A DNA stretch of 64,000 nt from Strigamia acuminata. Taxonomy: Eukaryota > Arthropoda > Chilopoda > Geophilomorpha > Linotaeniidae. The stretch is from positions 5,270,001 to 5,334,000 of the forward strand of contig OX442322.1 of assembly GCA_949358305.1 (NCBI GenBank), in the 5' to 3' direction. Below the pieces are notes generated by a model. It was given only the letters and a program-made list of their open reading frames with translations. It had not been told where the DNA came from and ran no database searches. The translations under genes and the position numbers were made by a program. Positions 41,384 through 52,944 of this stretch are shown piece by piece; the stretch's first letter is position 1, and each line of letters begins with the position of its first letter.

Positions 41384-43879
41384 CTAAATTAAGAATGTCA
41401 CGATAGGTTGAAATTGAAACTCCGGGAAATCAGCAGACGCAGTTGTGGTGAGCTTAACCATTTGGTAAAAATGTCTGCCACGTTCATTGATCCGGGGACT
41501 TTGCGCAATTGGAATGCACCTGCTTGTGTACCATTCCCGAATCCAATAAAATTTCACTCGGATATGTTTCGTTTTACTGTTCTCCACGTCATTTGATGTG
41601 AATTGGATGGAAGAAAGCGCATCGGAGAACACTATAGGTGGTGAAGATCTATTTAGCATCGGGACGGAACTGTAGACGTAGTCGAGCCAATACAGCTCCC
41701 TGACGCACTCAACGAGGGCGACAAATTCCAACTCCATTGTTGAGCACGCCACGCTGGTCTGTTTTCTACAACTCCATCCGATGGGGACGTTTCCAATATA
41801 GGCCATATACCCGCCGAAACTCAAAGAAGTGCTGACTTCGGTGGCCCAGGACGCGTCAGTATATCCCCATAGTTGTCCATTGGAACAATTTGACAGTTCA
41901 ATTGCATAATCCAAAGTATTGCCCACGTAGCGTACAACCTGCATGAGCGCCTTGATGTGAGTGTGGTTGTAGCAATTGTTGAACTGTGACAACATTATCA
42001 CTGAGAATAATATATCTGGTCGTGTCCTCGATGCGAGGAAGAGAAGAGAGCCAATTAACGAACGATAAGGAAATTCTGGCAAGTCCTCTTTCGACCCTTT
42101 GACGAGCGTCGTTCCTGGTGTTACTGGGACCTTGATGAGTTTATCGGCGACAATTTCAAATTTCTTGAGAATCTTCTGTATGTATGTACGTTGGATGATG
42201 AAGATTCCTTTGGGAGTACGGATGAACTCTACACCTAAAAGTTTCGTAATTGGTCCTAAATTCACGACATCGAATTTGGTGCTAATGAGGGCAATTAATT
42301 GCGTCAGGACGCCATCCGTCGCGTAAAATAGAACTATATTATTGACGTATATTAGCATCACGGCGGAGAAACCGTATATGTATACACAGTTGCATCCTGG
42401 TAATCTGCGAAATCCTAAATCGCGCAATGTTTGATCTAATTTCTCAAACCATTGGCGCCCGGACTGGTGGAGACCATAGAGCGACTTTATTAGGAGCCAT
42501 ACGTGATTTGGATTTGAACATGTTGCGCCAGCTGGAATGCGCATATATACTTTGTGCGCAAGATCACCGTATAGGTATGCGCACTTCACATCTAAGTGTG
42601 CGTCCTTCCACCCTTTAAGCACTACTAGCAGGCAGAAGAATAGGCGTATGAGAACAAAGTTGACAACAGGGCTAAAGACTTCATCGTAGTCCACTCCTAA
42701 CGTTTGGCGAAAGCCCTGTGCCACTAATCTGGCGCGATATCTAGCTGGTTTGCCTAGAGCATCTTCCTTCAGTTTGAAGAGCCACTTGCACCCTAATATG
42801 GTTGTATTTTCCAGTTTTGGGACCTCTTCATAAACGCCTCTTTTTGCAAAAGTGTCTAACTCTTCATTAATGGCTTCCTGCCATTTGGTCGCATCCGGAA
42901 ATCTTACAGCCTCTGCGTAACTAGTGGGATCACGACAACAAAGGTGCACTCTGGGAAGTGGTTGCGGAAGATCCTCCAATTCATATTCCATATTGCCAAA
43001 ATAAAATAGTTCAGGATCATAAGGAATATTGTTCATGTGACAGAATTCCTCAACGTCACCTCTAGAACGTAATCTGAGTCCTGCTTCTGGGAAATAATAA
43101 ACATCTGTTTTCAATTTGCCAGGTCCCTGCACTTTGCGCAAATGTTCCTCTCTTTTCCAGCGCCTACACTCGGAATCGCCTCCAACATAACGCCACTTAT
43201 ATGCAGTTGCAGCTCCAGTTGGAGGTGGACCATGGTGCGCTGCTGGATGGGCTTGTGGGGCATTGCCACGAGAACCTCGACGAGCGTTCACAAAACTCGG
43301 AGGTGAACCTGCGAATTCCGCCCAAAGTTCATTCGGAAGTCCGGTTTCATCCAGAATAGCACGCGTGTAATCCGCCATTGTGCGATTTATGCGTTCCGCT
43401 GTGCCATTCATAGCGGGGCTATGGGGATTGGTCCGCTGGGCTTGAATTCCAGTTTCTTTTAGATAGCGGTCAAATTCGTTTGATAAGAATTCCCCTCCTC
43501 GGTCTGTTCGGATGGCCTTGACTCGTTTGCCCGTCACTCGTTCAATTCGTGTGACATAGTCCTTAAAGAGTCCAAACACTTGGTATTTTTGGGCCATCGG
43601 AAATATCCAGGCATAGCGCGTGGCGTCATCGATAATCGTTAACACATAACGCGCGCCTCCGTAGGAAGTCGTTCTTGAAGCTCCCCACACGTCCATGTGT
43701 AGGAGATCTAAAGCTTTTGTAGATATTGGATGTTCATCCGGTTTGTGAGAAATGCGTGTTGATTTCGCAATTCGACAATGATTACATGAAAGTTCTTTGT
43801 TTACTTCTGCCGGTGTGACCCCGTAAACTTGGTCATTTCCGGCCAAAAGTTTCATCGCATTGGTATGAAGGTGACCCAA
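41384..43879 (-). pseudogene. pol: Copia-A pol: integrase, RT and RNase H
   Basis: The frame starts at the pre-integrase motif (GHLHTNAMKLL). It contains the integrase core with Asp in LLHMDVWG, Asp in RTDRGGEF and Glu in NGTAERINRT. An in-frame internal deletion after NELWAEFAG removes the integrase C-terminus and linker present in Copia-B. RT follows, but its active site is YVNN (42338-42349) instead of YVDD, which should abolish polymerase activity. RNase H runs to the KTKHIRVKFYW region and then leaves the frame. Catalytically dead. Confidence 0.9.
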
Positions 43880-43910
43880 TCTGCTGTGCCATATCCCTGT
43901 CGCATCCTTT

Positions 43911-44678
43911 TTAACCGATGGTGCTGCAACCTTCTTTGCGTTGGTTGGTTTTGAATTCGGTTTTGAATTTGAACTCGGTTGGGAGATCGGTGGGTTTGCC
44001 TTTAATGTCTTGGCAAAGGATGGGACTTGAGGTAACGGATTGGTGGGAGGAAGTGGGAGTGGGAGGAAGTGTCTTGGACTGGGTTACTTTAATTGGTGCA
44101 GGTGGAGGAATTTCATTCGGCAAAGGAGGGAATTCGAGCCGAAAATCCGTAAACAGTTCCGAGTCTTTCGACTTTTTCTTTGCCTTTGGATATTGAATGT
44201 AGTCCTCTTCTGCAGTGACTAATGTTCGGGCTGGAGCGGTCGTCTGTATAACTGGCGCATTAACTGTTGATATGACCGTTGAGGGTGTACATAAGCCGTC
44301 GACGTAATACAGACCGCCCTTTTCTTTGGCTCGAAGCATTGAATGATTGATATCGGATTTGTAGACATGGACTCCTCCATCCCAAATATGGATATGATGT
44401 TTGGCTTTGTCCATTTTTGATACGGAGATCAAATTTGCCTCAAATTTTGGAGCAAACAGCACATCTTGGAGATTCGCGACACATTCTACATTGTTGATCA
44501 TTGTGACAATCTGGACTTTGCCCTTTCCAAGAACTTCGGAATGTCCTTGACCTAATGCTATGTTAAAGGGCACAATTTTAACAAAGTCCTGAAACCAAGC
44601 CTGGACGTGGCACACAGGATCCATTGCCCCACAATCCACTATCCATTCATGTGATTGCATGAAGTGAATTGTGGGCAT
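43911..44678 (-). pseudogene. Copia-A protease region
   Basis: Contains the Copia protease start WIVDCGAMDPV (normally DCGATDH) and a Pro/Ser-rich linker. It is joined to the upstream gag frame across a TAG at about 44742 and to the downstream frame by a shift near 43900. Confidence 0.8.
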
Positions 44679-44741
44679 TGGTTGAGGCGCACTGGCGAAA
44701 AAGTTCGTTTCCCGTCTTGCGCTGGAATTCCCCCTTGGCCT

Positions 44742-45163
44742 CTAATCATCACGGTTTGAGTTCTTGTTGCGTTTGCGGCTAGAACTTCTTGGCTTCCTTT
44801 GAAGTGAAGCTGTCGGTTGATTTTTGTCATCTCGGCGCGGCGGTAATGGACATTTATTTGCGTAATGGCCAAATTCCTGGCAATTGAAGCACTGCACCGA
44901 AGATAACGGTCGAGAGGAACGAGAACGATTTCTCCCACGTTGCTGTTTTTCACCAGCATAGGCACGTGGAGATTTAGAATTGTCTATGTCGCGTGAATCC
45001 ATAGCTTTGAGTCGCATATGTTCCGCGAGCAATTGTTCAGACACTTTCTTTGGTGTAAATTCTCCTTTGGGCAAGTGATATGTCGTGAATGAAATCTGTG
45101 AATATTCACGAGGTAATAAGTCCAAGTATTGGTAAGCGTGGTGATCAGACGAAGTTATCTCTC
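44742..45163 (-). pseudogene. gag: Copia-A gag, C-terminal part with zinc knuckle
   Basis: Continues the Gag frame interrupted by Gypsy-E (REITSSDHHAYQYLDLLP). It carries the CCHC knuckle CFNCQEFGHYANKC and a basic tail. The counterpart N-terminal half is at 58389-58818. Confidence 0.88.
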
Positions 45164-45358
45164 TGTTAAGTTCTAACATAAATACTCCAGACTTGTCTCG
45201 ACTGTACACAAACACACATGGTTATTCACTCTGCTAAAACTCATACATTCTGGAATTCGTACAATGTCACCATGGTAATCCTTGAAACAATTAGTAATAA
45301 TTCATGTGTCTCGTGGCATTATTGAATGCTTAATTGGAAATACATAGCAAATACAACA
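45164..45358 (-). repeat. Gypsy-E 3' LTR
   Basis: 195 bp. On the plus strand it reads TGTTAAGTTC ... AAATACAACA. Matches 58189-58383. Confidence 0.93.
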
Positions 45359-45411
45359 TACCTCCCCTAGTTCCAATTACAATTCAATCAAAGAAACGAC
45401 CGAGTCACAAT

Positions 45412-45947
45412 TGTTGGTCTATAGGACCGCCAGTTATGTCGATGTGACATAAAATCATATTCTTATTGGTTAATTATCTAATCTCGATGTATTTATCTCG
45501 TATCTATTCATATTTAGTGACATTCATTTATTTCAATCTCTTACATTGGTTTATTACTGTTTAACACACAGTATCATGCTGTGTCCAGTGTTTCCTATTA
45601 ATTCTCAATTTATTTGATTATATAATTCCAATTCACAACACCAGGTGTCGTTCTTGTATCATTTGCTTTTCCAAGATGGCGGCGACCAGCGCCTGGCTCT
45701 CGCCTCATGGTTTTTCATATGTTTTCCCACTTGTATGTGAGTATTTTCCTTTGATTAAATTGCTTTTATGTTTTTAAGCACTTGTACGTTTAATTCCCGG
45801 CATATAAGCGAGGTTTCGCGGCCGTTTCGTCCGTTCATTATTGCCGAAGTCGCCCATACGCGCGTACGAGGCGTACGACGCGTTTTTGCTCATTTGCGCC
45901 CGAGATTTCGAGCATTTTTGGTTGTTTTCCTCTGCTACCGACCTACA
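45412..45947 (+). repeat. Copia-B 5' LTR
   Basis: Starts TGTTGGTC and ends CCTACA. TATAAG at 45803-45808 is the likely TATA element. Confidence 0.93.
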
Positions 45948-45949
45948 AT

Positions 45950-45965
45950 TGGTAGCAGAGGATGG
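45950..45965 (+). other. Copia-B primer-binding site, initiator tRNA-Met type
   Basis: TGGTAGCAGAGGATGG is complementary to the 3' end of animal initiator tRNA-Met (CCATCCTCTGCTA plus CCA) and starts 2 nt after the LTR. Confidence 0.8.
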
Positions 45966-47041
45966 TTTAATCCTCTGCACGCTTTATTTCCACTAACCGC
46001 TGTCGAAAATTCGCGTTTTTCGCGATTTTCGCGGCAATTTTTGTATTTCCAGGTATTTGCGCCGATTTTCGCCTTTTTCGAGACATTTCACGCCTCGAGA
46101 TCAACCCTGGATTGCTACAACGTTCCGACGACGTTGTACACCGATTATTTACGTTAATTATTGCCGAAAATTCCGCGAATTTCGCGAATTTTGCGGCGAA
46201 TTAACATTTTCAGATTTTTCGTCATTTTCGAGCTGGATTTTCGCGTTTTGAACGTCGACAATGTGTCAACGACGTTCCCAGGCAGTTTGTACTGCACACC
46301 ACACGACTCTCCGGCTAATTTCGTCCGAAATTGTGCGGTCTCGCAAATTTCGAGGGGAATTTTTTTATTTTTTTCAGGATTTCAACGATTTTCTCTTTCG
46401 ACAACGTCGACGAGACGTTTTGCAACGAGAAACGAGACGATTCTCGCTTCATGCACCCCGGCGTGCATGTAGTATCGCCGATTTTTGATTATTTCAACGC
46501 TTTATGTGAAGAGCCTCGATTTAATCGAGAAGAATTCGGTTTTTCGAAGCCGAATTGCGCTTTTCTAGCGGGTTTTTCGAGAAAACCCGTCTCGTGCTTT
46601 GCCGCGAGCCCGTGTGACCTTCCACGGGGGATTCATCTATTTCTCCTTCCTGTCGTTTATTATATTGTTAGTTTTAAGTGGGTATTTTGGAAGGGATCCT
46701 TTAGCATCGACACTGCCCTACGGACAAGTCTGTCCAAGCGGTGTTCGTATTCTAAAGCAAGGCTGAGCCCTGCGCCACCTAGCACTCCCGCAGCCCCAGG
46801 TGGCTATAAAGGAAGCTAGGGGGACACTTGCTTTAGGTTCTCAGCCGATTGTAGCATCGGCTCCCCTTCTGGTGATATCCGCTTTGAACCACGTGGGAGG
46901 TGATTTAGTGAATAGTGCAACGATTTTGTGTGAACAAACATTTGTCCACACCTTTTTGTGCCTTAGTGAACTGCTTCGATCGCCGTTATACCATTCTCCT
47001 GAGTCCGTGTTCTTTGCGTGGTGCGCCGAGTCTTCGCAACG
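45966..47041 (+). other. Copia-B leader
   Basis: Rich in TTTCGCG/CGCGAAT motifs, with a hairpin GCCACCT...AGGTGGC at about 46770-46803. Short frames here are not conserved in Copia-A and are not annotated. Confidence 0.5.
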
Positions 47042-49513
47042 ATGCAAAAGACAACGGAAACGACGGTCAGCAGAATTCCCATCCTCTCTGTCGGGAATTA
47101 CGAGCCCTGGCAGAGGGCGATGCGGATGCTTTTGAAATCCGAGGGCCTTTGGAGGCATGTAACGGAGGAAAAAGAGGCAGACCACCTCTTAACATTATCC
47201 GAAAAGGAGAAGGAGCGTTACATGGTCAAAAAGGACAAAGCTCTCGGACATATTTACATGTATGTCAGCGAACCGAAATATTCAGCCCTGGACAATTGTG
47301 ATACTCCTAAACAGGCATGGGACGTCCTGGCAAAAGCGTACGCGCCTAGTTCCCGGGCACGTCGGGCAGCATTACGGTCGGAGTTCTTGACTTTACATCT
47401 CGAACCCAATGAGGAAATGCAGGATTTTATCAATCGCGTGGACCATTTCGTTCGACAATTGGCCGATATCAAGGAAGTCACTTTAGATTATCACCACGCG
47501 TATCAATACCTCAACCGACTCCCGCCCGAATACGCACAAGCAACGTTTGCCATATATCATTGGCCTGATCAGGATTTCACCCCGACCAAGGTTGCTGAAC
47601 AGTTGATTGCCGAATATCTACGATTAAAACCGATGGGACTGCATAATGTACACTCATCTTCTGTGCATTCGTCTGTAAAAGGCCAACAATCCCGGAAGAA
47701 TTCTCGTCCTCGTCGACCGTTATCGGAAATTAAATGTTTCAACTGTAATGAGATGGGCCACTACGCGAACAAGTGTCCCCATCCACGGCGGGAGGATCGC
47801 AATCAACCCTCGGCATCAGCTTCTTTTCAACGCTCTCGAAGCAAGAGCAAGAAGCGCAACAAAAACTCCGCGCCAAAACCGGATGATACGCGTCCGCGAG
47901 GTTGTTCTCGTCCAACACGAGAAGGGACATTCTTCGCCAGTGCCCCACAAGCCCCAGCGCGCCCAGTCGCTCATTTCATGCAATCCAACGAATGGATTGT
48001 CGACTGTGGCGCGACGGACCACGTTTCGTATGTTCGAGCTTGGTTTACGGATTTTGTGGACATCGTGCCTTTCGACATCAAACTCGGACAAGGCAAGTCC
48101 AAGGTGACTGGGAAAGGAAATGTCCGACTGCTTACGAGGATAGACGACTGCAATTGTATCGTGAATTTGACGAATGTACTTTTCGCACCGAACTTCGAAG
48201 CCAATTTGATTTCGGTTTCTAAAATTGATAAAACACGTCATCACATACACTTCTACAACGGTGAAGTCAATATCTACCAATCGGACATTCGGAGCTCTAT
48301 TCTCCGGGCAAAGGAGAAGGCAGGATTATATTATGTGGACGGTTTATGTTCAACACCTTCTGTGTCTGCGACGGTTTCAACTTCGGTGTCGACGACAATT
48401 CCGCCACCAATTCAGCAACCGCCAGTTCAGACTTATGTCACCACAGAAGTGGATTTTGAGAACATTCCGAAACCGAAAAGGGGCAAATCGGGTCAGGACT
48501 ATATTACGGATTTTCACATTCAAATGCCACCAATTCCGAAGCAAATTCCGAATCAAATCGTCAATCCTATCCAGTCTCAAACTGCTCCCAAATCCACCAA
48601 TGTCCAGCCTGATCCTCCTGTCCAATCCTATTCCAACGTTCTCCAATCCATTCCGGCCACGCCATTACCTAATACTCCTCCTGCCATACCTCCTCCTCCG
48701 AGCAATCCTTCTAAGTCACCAAAGAAGGCAGTTGCTAGCCCTGCAAACGTAAAGGATGCTACGGGTCTATGGCATAGCAGATTAGGGCATTTGCACACAA
48801 ATGCAATGCGCCTGTTGGCGAATAACGACCAAGTTTACGGAATGGAACCTGGAGAAGTCAAACAGGAACTCGCTTGCAACGACTGTCGTCTTGCAAAATC
48901 AATTAAAATTTCACACAAACCGGATCTTCACCCGAGTACTGCAAAAGCGCTCGACCTCCTGCATATGGACGTGTGGGGACCGGCTCCTGCAACATCTTTC
49001 GGTGGAGCTCGTTTCGTTCTAACGATCATTGATGACGCTACACGATATACTTGGATTACCCCATTGGCGCAAAAGTCCCAAGTCTTCGCATGTTTTAAAG
49101 ACTTTGCCGCTAGAGTCGAACGGGTTGCGAATACAACGATCAAGGCCATTTGCACAGACCGTGGCGGAGAATTCATGTCCAATGAATTCGAGCGCTATTT
49201 GAAGGACAAAGGGATCCAAGGGCAGCGAACGAACCCATCAAGCCCACAGATGAATGGAACGGCCGAACGCATTAACAGGACGATGGCAGATAACATCCGC
49301 GCGATTCATGAAGAAACTAAACTTCCGGCCGGTCTATGGGCAGAGCTTGCAGTAACCTTTGCATATATCAAGAACAGAAGTCCTCACTCACGCTTGAAAA
49401 ATCAAGTTCCATATGTACTCTGGCGTGAACGAGCACTATCTTTACGACACTTAAGAAAGATAGGATCTAAATGTTGGGTCCACTACACGGCGCCAGGCCG
49501 TAAAAAAGCTTGA
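47042..49513 (+). pseudogene. gag: Copia-B Gag, protease and integrase core
   Basis: Starts at the ATG at 47042 (MQKTTETTVSRIPILSV); codons upstream are leader. The Copia Gag domain spans residues about 1-200 (NYEPWQRAMRMLL onwards). The zinc knuckle is CFNCNEMGHYANKC and the protease start WIVDCGATDHVSY is intact. Pre-integrase is GLWHSRLGHLH. The integrase core has Asp in LLHMDVWGP, Asp in CTDRGGEF and Glu in NGTAERINRT. The frame is lost at an A-run (about 49501-49506) into the stop at 49511-49513. Confidence 0.92.
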
Positions 49514-50327
49514 GCCACGCGCATGGGAAGGATACCTCGTTGGTTACGCGGTTGCAACACGTGGCTACAGGATTTGGAATCCCATCGATAATAAAGTCAC
49601 TGAATCAGCTCATGTCCGCATAGACGAACATCAATCGTATCGCAAATCCCTACGAAATGTACCAAAGGGCAACAATGAGTCCTTTTACGAACCCAACAAT
49701 GAACAACAAAGAGTGTCATTCAACGACACCATCCAATATGCGGACTGGTCGATCAAGCCAGCATCAGATGATGAGCAATCGATATCCGAAGAAAAATCTG
49801 TATCCAAGTCGGCTTCTAAATCAAAGACGCCACTTATGCAGATTGTTCACATTCCACCCCCATCAACGCCGGAACGACAATTATTGGAACTTTGTGCATC
49901 AACATTGCCAACTCCAGCTCGTGGTTCCGTATCGCATCCGATTACTAATGAGGAACATGAACAGATAGCTGAAGGGCAGGACACCGACGATGACGTTGAG
50001 CAGATCGAGGAATTTGCGGTTCAACCGGACGCGGAAAAATTGCGACTGAATCAGTCTGCCCATGTGTCACCGGAAACGTCCAATGCCAGTTCTCCCGGCC
50101 TTTCACCACCGATATCACCAAATCGTTTCATCACGTTACGAAAGAAAGCTGGTCCAAATATTCTGCAGCACACAATGCCAATCTTTGATCAGGGGCAAAT
50201 GTCTCCATTGCCTCCTGGCGCAACACATGTTGCAGCTCCTTCTGCCGGCAAGACATCATTCTATTGGCGTTATGTCGGCGGGAACACAGTGTTTCGCAGA
50301 TGGGTTCGCGAAGAACACCTACGATAG
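49507..50327 (+). pseudogene. Copia-B integrase C-terminus and linker
   Basis: Continues in another frame after the A-run shift: the integrase C-terminal motif GYAVATRGYRIWNP, then a long acidic, Ser/Pro-rich linker. It ends at a second shift near 50325, where about ten codons present in Copia-A are missing. Confidence 0.85.
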
Positions 50328-52033
50328 ATATCGACGTCTACTATTTTTCCGAACCCGGCCTTCGACTTTGATCTCGCAGAGATGTCGAAGAATTCTGTAT
50401 CATGAACAATCTCCCTTACGACCCAGAGTTATTCTTTTTCGGCAACATAGAACATACGCTACCGACGATTCCTCTTCTACCTCGGCACGTTGCTCACCTC
50501 TGTCGCACCGAACCGTCATCGTATGCGGAAATTCCCAAATTCGACGACGCTCCAAAATGGCGTGAAGCCATTGATGAAGAGTTAGGAACTTTTAAGGAGC
50601 GAGAAATTTATGTTGAAGTGCTGAAACCGCCCGATACGACAATCCTGGGCTGTAAGTGGATTTTTAAACTCAAATCAGATGCGACCGGCAAGATTACTCG
50701 ATATCGTGCTCGACTTGTCGCCCAAGGCTTTCGCCAAACCTTCGGAATCGACTACGACGAAGTCTTTAGTCCAGTTGTAAATTTCGTCCTCATTCGTCTA
50801 TTCTTTTGCCTTTTGGTAGTGCTACGAGGATGGAAAGATGCACACCTCGACGTCAAATGTGCATACCTGTACGGGGACCTGGAGCACAAGGTCTATATGC
50901 GCATCCCGGCAGGTGCCACCTGTAATCACCCCGACAACGTTTGGTTACTCGTGAAATCCCTTTACGGACTACACCAGTCTGGTCGACAATGGTATTTGAA
51001 ACTGGACGAAGCACTTCGAGCCCTCGGATTCCGGAAAATGCCCGCATGCAACTGCGTGTACATCTACGGCAATTGCGCGGTCATGTTAGTCTACGTCTAT
51101 GATATTGTACTTTTCTATGCAGCCGACAGTGTTTTGGACCGGATTATTCGACTCATTACTTCGAAATTCGACATAGTCAACCTCGGCCCAATTACCAAAC
51201 TGTTAGGCGTCGAGTTTATCCGCGAATTGGGACGCACTTATATTTCTCAACGTGCATATATCGCGAAACTCATCATGAAGTACGGTACATCGACAAATCG
51301 ACTCGTGAAGGTGCCAGTGACACCCGGAACCACATTAGTTCGAGCATCGACAGAAGACCTGATCGATTTTCCTTACCGCTCACTTATTGGGTCATTACTC
51401 TTCCTGGCATCGAGAACGCGCCCCGACATCTTATTCTCCGTCATTTCGCTATCGCAATTTAACACTTGCTATGACAACACCCACATCCGTGCACTCCTTC
51501 AAGTTCTTCAGTACGTGGCAAATACCGTTGAATACCGTATCGAACTATCGAACTGCACATCAAGCCAGTTATGGGCGTGTACGGATGCATCGTGGGCTAG
51601 CGACTTGGCAACTTCTTTAAGTTTCGGTGGCTACATAACATATATCGGGAATGCGCCAATTGGCTGGTCGTGTCGAAAACAATCGACTGTCGCGTGTTCA
51701 ACTATGGAAGCCGAATTCCTCGCCCTAGTTGAATGCGTGAAGGAAACCTTTTGGCTCGACAACATCTTCACCGAATTCCCGATTCTTAACCGCCTGTCCC
51801 GTCCAATTATTTATTCCGATGCCCTAGCCAGCATACAATTCACATCCAACGACGTGGAAAACTCGAAGACGAAGCATATCCGCGTCAAGTATCACTGGCT
51901 TAGGGAATGGTATACGGCAGGCTGTTTTGATCTCCGAAAAGTGTCCAGCGAGCACAACGTCGCGGACATATTCACTAAGTGGCTCAGTTCAGAGCGTCTT
52001 CAGTCGTTGATCTCCCGTGTATTCCGACTTTAG
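50328..52033 (+). pseudogene. pol: Copia-B reverse transcriptase and RNase H
   Basis: The frame is interrupted by a TGA near 50366-50368 (CGA expected from Copia-A) and then open from the ATG at 50402. RT blocks: LGCKWIFKLK, RLVAQGFRQ, DVKCAYLYGDL. The active site reads YVYD (51092-51103) instead of YVDD. RNase H: TDASWASD, SCRKQSTVACSTMEAEF, HIRVKYHWL and the terminal NVADIFTKWL. The active-site change should inactivate it, yet the LTRs show recent insertion, so the enzyme used for this insertion came from another copy or the change arose afterwards. Confidence 0.9.
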
Positions 52034-52240
52034 ACTTTATCGTGACATTCTTTCGTTATTTACCCGACTTCGAGGATCGCCAAGTTTCTGTGGGAATATT
52101 CGGGCCTACGTGGCGTTTTCTATAACAGTACCCGGCTCGGTGAATCGACTCTATTATTTATTTTCGATTACCTGTATCTACTGTAATTCCAGTAACTGTA
52201 TTTCGTTTCCCCTGATTCTATCTCCATCGAAAGGGGGAAT

Positions 52241-52776
52241 TGTTGGTCTATAGGACCGCCAGTTATGTCGATGTGACATAAAATCATATTCTTATTGGTT
52301 AATTATCTAATCTCGATGTATTTATCTCGTATCTATTCATATTTAGTGACATTCATTTATTTCAATCTCTTACATTGGTTTATTACTGTTTAACACACAG
52401 TATCATGCTGTGTCCAGTGTTTCCTATTAATTCTCAATTTATTTGATTATATAATTCCAATTCACGACACCAGGTGTCGTTCTTGTATCACTTGCTTTTC
52501 CAAGATGGCGGCGACCAGCGCCTGGCTCTCGCCTCATGGTTTTTCATATGTTTTCCCACTTGTATGTGAGTATTTTCCTTTGATTAAATTGCTTTTATGT
52601 TTTTAAGCACTTGTACGTTTAATTCCCGGCATATAAGCGAGGTTTCGCGGCCGTTTCGTCCGTTCATTATTGCCGAAGTCGCCCATACGCGCGTACGAGG
52701 CGTACGACGCGTTTTTGCTCATTTGCGCCCGAGATTTCGAGCATTTTTGGTTGTTTTCCTCTGCTACCGACCTACA
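52241..52776 (+). repeat. Copia-B 3' LTR
   Basis: 536 bp, nearly identical to the 5' LTR. TATA is at 52632. Followed by the target duplication ACAAT. Confidence 0.95.
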
Positions 52777-52944
52777 ACAATATCATCTCTCAAAACTTAA
52801 TTCCATTAACTTTCAAAAACATAATTTATCGAACTAAAACAGTCGTACTTTCTTTCGCGACATTTACACGCATCGATTTAAAACTTGTATTTCACAATAA
52901 ACTCTTTAAATTTTAACCCCACTTTTCTTTTTTCTTTCTTCACT
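52777..52944 (-). other. Gypsy-E 3' untranslated end
   Basis: T- and A-rich sequence between the end of the Gypsy-E frame and the Copia-B insertion. It continues at 45359-45411 on the other side. No ORF. Confidence 0.6.

Larger units (their letters stand above)
45412..52776 (+). mobile_element. Copia-B, youngest insertion of the nest
   Basis: Plus-strand Ty1/Copia element with 536-bp LTRs (45412-45947, 52241-52776) that I see differing at two positions, and target duplication ACAAT (45407-45411, 52777-52781). The PBS is at 45950, the polypurine tract AAAGGGGGAAT at 52230-52240. It is related to Copia-A, from which it also supplies the regions deleted there. Two frameshifts and a stop break the pol frame. 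Confidence 0.95.

Noticed and set aside
45768-46819. Several overlapping plus-strand ORFs in the Copia-B LTR and leader
   Set aside because: They start in the LTR, have low-complexity Arg/Phe-rich translations from TTCGCG repeats, and have no counterpart in Copia-A.
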